Position numbers and translations under genes: made by a program. 64,000 bases of DNA, taken from Flavobacterium sp. UBA5153. Its GTDB lineage: Bacteria > Bacteroidota > Bacteroidia > Flavobacteriales > Flavobacteriaceae. Shown piece by piece: positions 62,457-64,000 of this stretch; within the stretch, counting starts at the first letter, position 1, and the number at the start of each line of letters is the position of its first letter. The notes beneath the pieces are model-generated. The model made no database searches. It was not told the DNA's origin and saw nothing but the letters and a program-made list of their open reading frames with translations. The DNA lies in NCBI GenBank assembly GCA_002413745.1, contig DHXP01000018.1, forward strand, positions 81,231 to 145,230, written 5' to 3'.

Positions 62457-62748
62457 CAAACTCATTTTAAAGACAAATGCAGCGGTCGAAATCGAAAACA
62501 TAATTCCTTTTTATGCTTCGAAAAACAGTATTCTAGCCAAACGAATAGAGAAAGAAATATGATTAGGTTTCAAAACTATTGCCAAAAATCCTGAAAGTTT
62601 CCAGTGCCGTTATTCTAAAATCAGAATATTTTGGTTGAATAAATTCCCTTATGGGTTGTATTATATTTGGGAAAATAACGAAGTGTTTATTTTAGCATTT
62701 TGGCATTCAAAAGAAGATATTCCTAATAAGCTTCCGCAGATTTTATAA
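62446..62748 (+). pseudogene. RelE/ParE-like toxin with in-frame TGA at codon 39
   Basis: The frame reads MSYNKLILKTNAAVEIENII, YASKNSILAKRIEKEI, then TGA at 62560-62562, then LGFKTIAKNPESFQCRYS, IRIFWLNKFPYGLYYIWENN and VFILAFWHSKEDIP to a stop at 62748. This is a 100-codon RelE/ParE-type toxin (ending KFPYGLYYIW ... VFILAFWHSKED) broken by one stop codon. A CGA to TGA change of an arginine would explain it. It overlaps the antitoxin gene by 11 bp. A toxin inactivated by point mutation while its antitoxin survives is a common pattern. Confidence 0.75.
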
Positions 62749-62930
62749 TTTTTCAAGTATTTAATACAAAGCAACAATCTCTTTTTTGTGTGTATTAAAT
62801 GCTGATAGTTGCACTTTTGCCTAGTTTGCTTTTGTACACAAACAAAAAAACTACAATTTTTTTGGGTTGTAGTTTTTTCTAGTCATGTGGTTCTTTATAA
62901 CGTTTAGCTGTTTCCTAAAAACATCAACAT
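62457..62930. other. Region between the RelB-like gene and the HsdR-N protein gene
   Basis: Besides the toxin pseudogene, this stretch holds A/T-rich DNA and one terminator-like hairpin (62847-62880). No other gene is seen. Confidence 0.6.
62847..62880. terminator. Bidirectional terminator
   Basis: AAAACTACAA / TTGTAGTTTT stem with a 10-nt loop, A-run on the left and T-run on the right, between the toxin pseudogene and the convergent nuclease gene. Confidence 0.75.
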
Positions 62931-63740
62931 TTATTTAATTAGTTTCTCATAAAATTTTGACAAACTATCTTTACTTGCCAACTTATATAGCTCTAGAAAT
63001 TTATCTTTCAATTCTTCACGATAACAGTTAAAGATTACGTCCATTCCGGTGTTTAAGTGAGAAACACCAATAACTTGGATTATTTTACTGTCTGTTAAAA
63101 ACCCAAAAGAACAGCTCGCCCAAAACGCATAACTTTTAACCTGATTCTGTGAATTTTCTAATTCAGTTATCTTTTGAAGTCTTCCTTCTTTTTTTGCTTC
63201 AACTATCAAAAGGGATTGATTAACCAACGTAATATTTTTAGAATTGAATAAGGCGAAATCTATTTCTAATACTGTCTTTTTTGAGCCAATACTTGCTTTT
63301 ACAGGCATGCCATCATATCTATCGTCATCGTCAAAACCCAGTCGTTTTAATAGTGGTATTATGAATTTATTTTCTACTTCTTTTTCTGTTAAAAATTGTT
63401 TCGTTTGGATTTCCTCAAACCAAGAGTCCGATTGATAATCATAAACTTCAAATTCTTCATTTTTGTTTTTTACTTCAATAATTTCTTTGGCTCTTTCCAA
63501 TAGATATACTCTGTCATCAAGTTTAAGATTCCAAGTGTCTCCAAATTTCATAATACTTGGGCTTAACAAAACATTACGTTCCGCTAAAAGCTCTGTGATT
63601 TTTATAGCACTGTTTTCGGTTCGCTTCTTATAGCTAAAATGACCTAGTAAAGTTTTGACTTTAAGTTGTTTTGATTTTCCATTGCTTATGACTTCATTGG
63701 CTAGTTTATCGGCAATTTCTTTAATTGAAATTTTTGTCAT
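62931..63740 (-). CDS. Stand-alone nuclease with type I restriction HsdR-N-like domain
   Basis: 269 residues. The second half (about 115-230) matches the HSDR_N-type PD-(D/E)xK nuclease: E121 (EKEVENKFIIPLLKRLGF), D161 (LEIDFALFN), E181-A-K183 (LIVEAKKEG) and the motif-QxxxY pair Q200/Y204 (NQVKSYAFW). All catalytic positions are there. The first 100 residues look like a small winged-helix or DNA-binding part and are not assigned. It has no helicase or methylase subunit beside it in the window, so it is not a plain type I restriction gene; a solitary defence or repair nuclease is possible. Confidence 0.75.
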   Translation of the reverse strand: MTKISIKEIADKLANEVISNGKSKQLKVKTLLGHFSYKKRTENSAIKITELLAERNVLLSPSIMKFGDTWNLKLDDRVYLLERAKEIIEVKNKNEEFEVYDYQSDSWFEEIQTKQFLTEKEVENKFIIPLLKRLGFDDDDRYDGMPVKASIGSKKTVLEIDFALFNSKNITLVNQSLLIVEAKKEGRLQKITELENSQNQVKSYAFWASCSFGFLTDSKIIQVIGVSHLNTGMDVIFNCYREELKDKFLELYKLASKDSLSKFYEKLIK

Positions 63741-63758
63741 AATAACGCTGTGTTTATT

Positions 63759-63800
63759 AGCTGTTTGAATTTTATTTATAGCTGTTTGAATTTTATTTAT
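63759..63800. repeat. Tandem 22-bp duplication in a leader region
   Basis: The unit AGCTGTTTGAATTTTATTTAT occurs twice in a row (63759-63779 and 63780-63800), just upstream of the nuclease gene on the minus strand. It looks like a recent slippage duplication. Confidence 0.8.
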
Positions 63801-63810
63801 GGCTTTTTTT

Positions 63811-63993
63811 CTATTTTAAGTTAGCTAGAGAACTTTGAAGATTTTCAATTTCTTTCTTTTTGTATTCAATTTCTTTTTTATAGAAACCTAATTCTTTGGT
63901 GAATTTGGTTAATTCTGTCTTCTTTTGTTTTCTGAATTTTTCCTTACTAGAAATGGAAATTGCGTTTTTAATTTCTAAAGACAGTTCTTCCAT
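63811..63993 (-). CDS. Short coiled-coil protein, possibly incomplete
   Basis: 60 residues from an ATG at 63993, seven bases from the window edge. It is highly charged and heptad-like (FRKQKKTELTKFTKELGFYKKEIEYKKKEIENLQSSLANL, in part), so a coiled coil. It could be a small partner of the nuclease that follows 70 bp downstream on the same strand. Short low-complexity ORFs of this kind are sometimes not real genes, and the frame might extend beyond the window. Confidence 0.4.
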   Translation of the reverse strand: MEELSLEIKNAISISSKEKFRKQKKTELTKFTKELGFYKKEIEYKKKEIENLQSSLANLK

Positions 63994-64000
63994 TTTTCTT

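Noticed and set aside
62812-62845. Possible small RNA in the gap before the HsdR-N gene
   Set aside because: Only the terminator-like hairpin supports it; no promoter or conserved fold is visible.

Overview
The window looks like chromosomal DNA of a Flavobacterium-type member of the Bacteroidota. The DNA is A/T-rich, promoters fit the Bacteroidota pattern (TTG, 18-20 nt, TAnnTTTG), and several genes are typical of the group: an OmpA protein with thrombospondin-type-3 calcium repeats, a three-gene succinate dehydrogenase, a lipoprotein-type TPR histidine kinase, and a complete core of a flexirubin (aryl-polyene plus dialkylresorcinol pigment) gene cluster. The tyrosine ammonia-lyase in that cluster closely resembles, from memory, the characterised Flavobacterium johnsoniae enzyme. 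No rRNA, tRNA or CRISPR array was seen.

Layout. 0.2-1.4 kb: superoxide dismutase and a small XRE regulator among intergenic repeats. 1.8-6.9 kb: a very A/T-rich gene for a 1708-residue helicase with a C-terminal Vsr/DUF559-like nuclease, probably an acquired defence gene. 7-16.2 kb: an AddA/RecB-like helicase-nuclease and its AddB-like partner, separated by kbl and ompA. The addA gene carries an in-frame insertion of a complete DUF559 endonuclease cassette bounded by G/C-rich palindromes. 16.2-19.5 kb: a small ABC unit, an alpha/beta hydrolase and aminopeptidase P. 19.8-23.4 kb: sdhCAB. 23.5-25.7 kb: an XRE regulator, a secreted SHOCT protein and a VapBC45-like toxin-antitoxin pair. 25.9-30.9 kb: amidase, Ig-like lipoprotein, ComF and glycyl-tRNA synthetase. 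30.9-32.9 kb: arsenic resistance (arsC, acr3, arsR). 33.2-37.4 kb: a signalling group made of a LytTR regulator with an atypical receiver, a secreted peptide built from four 14-residue repeats, a lipoprotein TPR histidine kinase and a response regulator. 37.6-41.6 kb: thiL, a PfkB sugar kinase and lepA.

42-61 kb is the flexirubin cluster. Tyrosine ammonia-lyase should make p-coumarate, and a PaaK-like ligase should activate it. Two ketosynthase/chain-length-factor-like pairs, an ACP, a ketoreductase and three hot-dog dehydratases should build the aryl polyene. DarB and DarA make the dialkylresorcinol, a halogenase-like flavoprotein and a methyltransferase decorate the product, and a BtrH-like acyltransferase and an ABC-2 exporter sit in the same operon. 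The right part of the cluster is eroding: a glycosyltransferase is a frameshifted, deleted pseudogene (59.4-59.8 kb), and 58.2-58.6 kb looks like decayed coding sequence.

61-64 kb: dusB, a RelE/ParE-like pair whose toxin has a stop codon at codon 39, and a stand-alone HsdR-N-type nuclease. Several families of dispersed palindromic repeats fill the intergenic spaces throughout.
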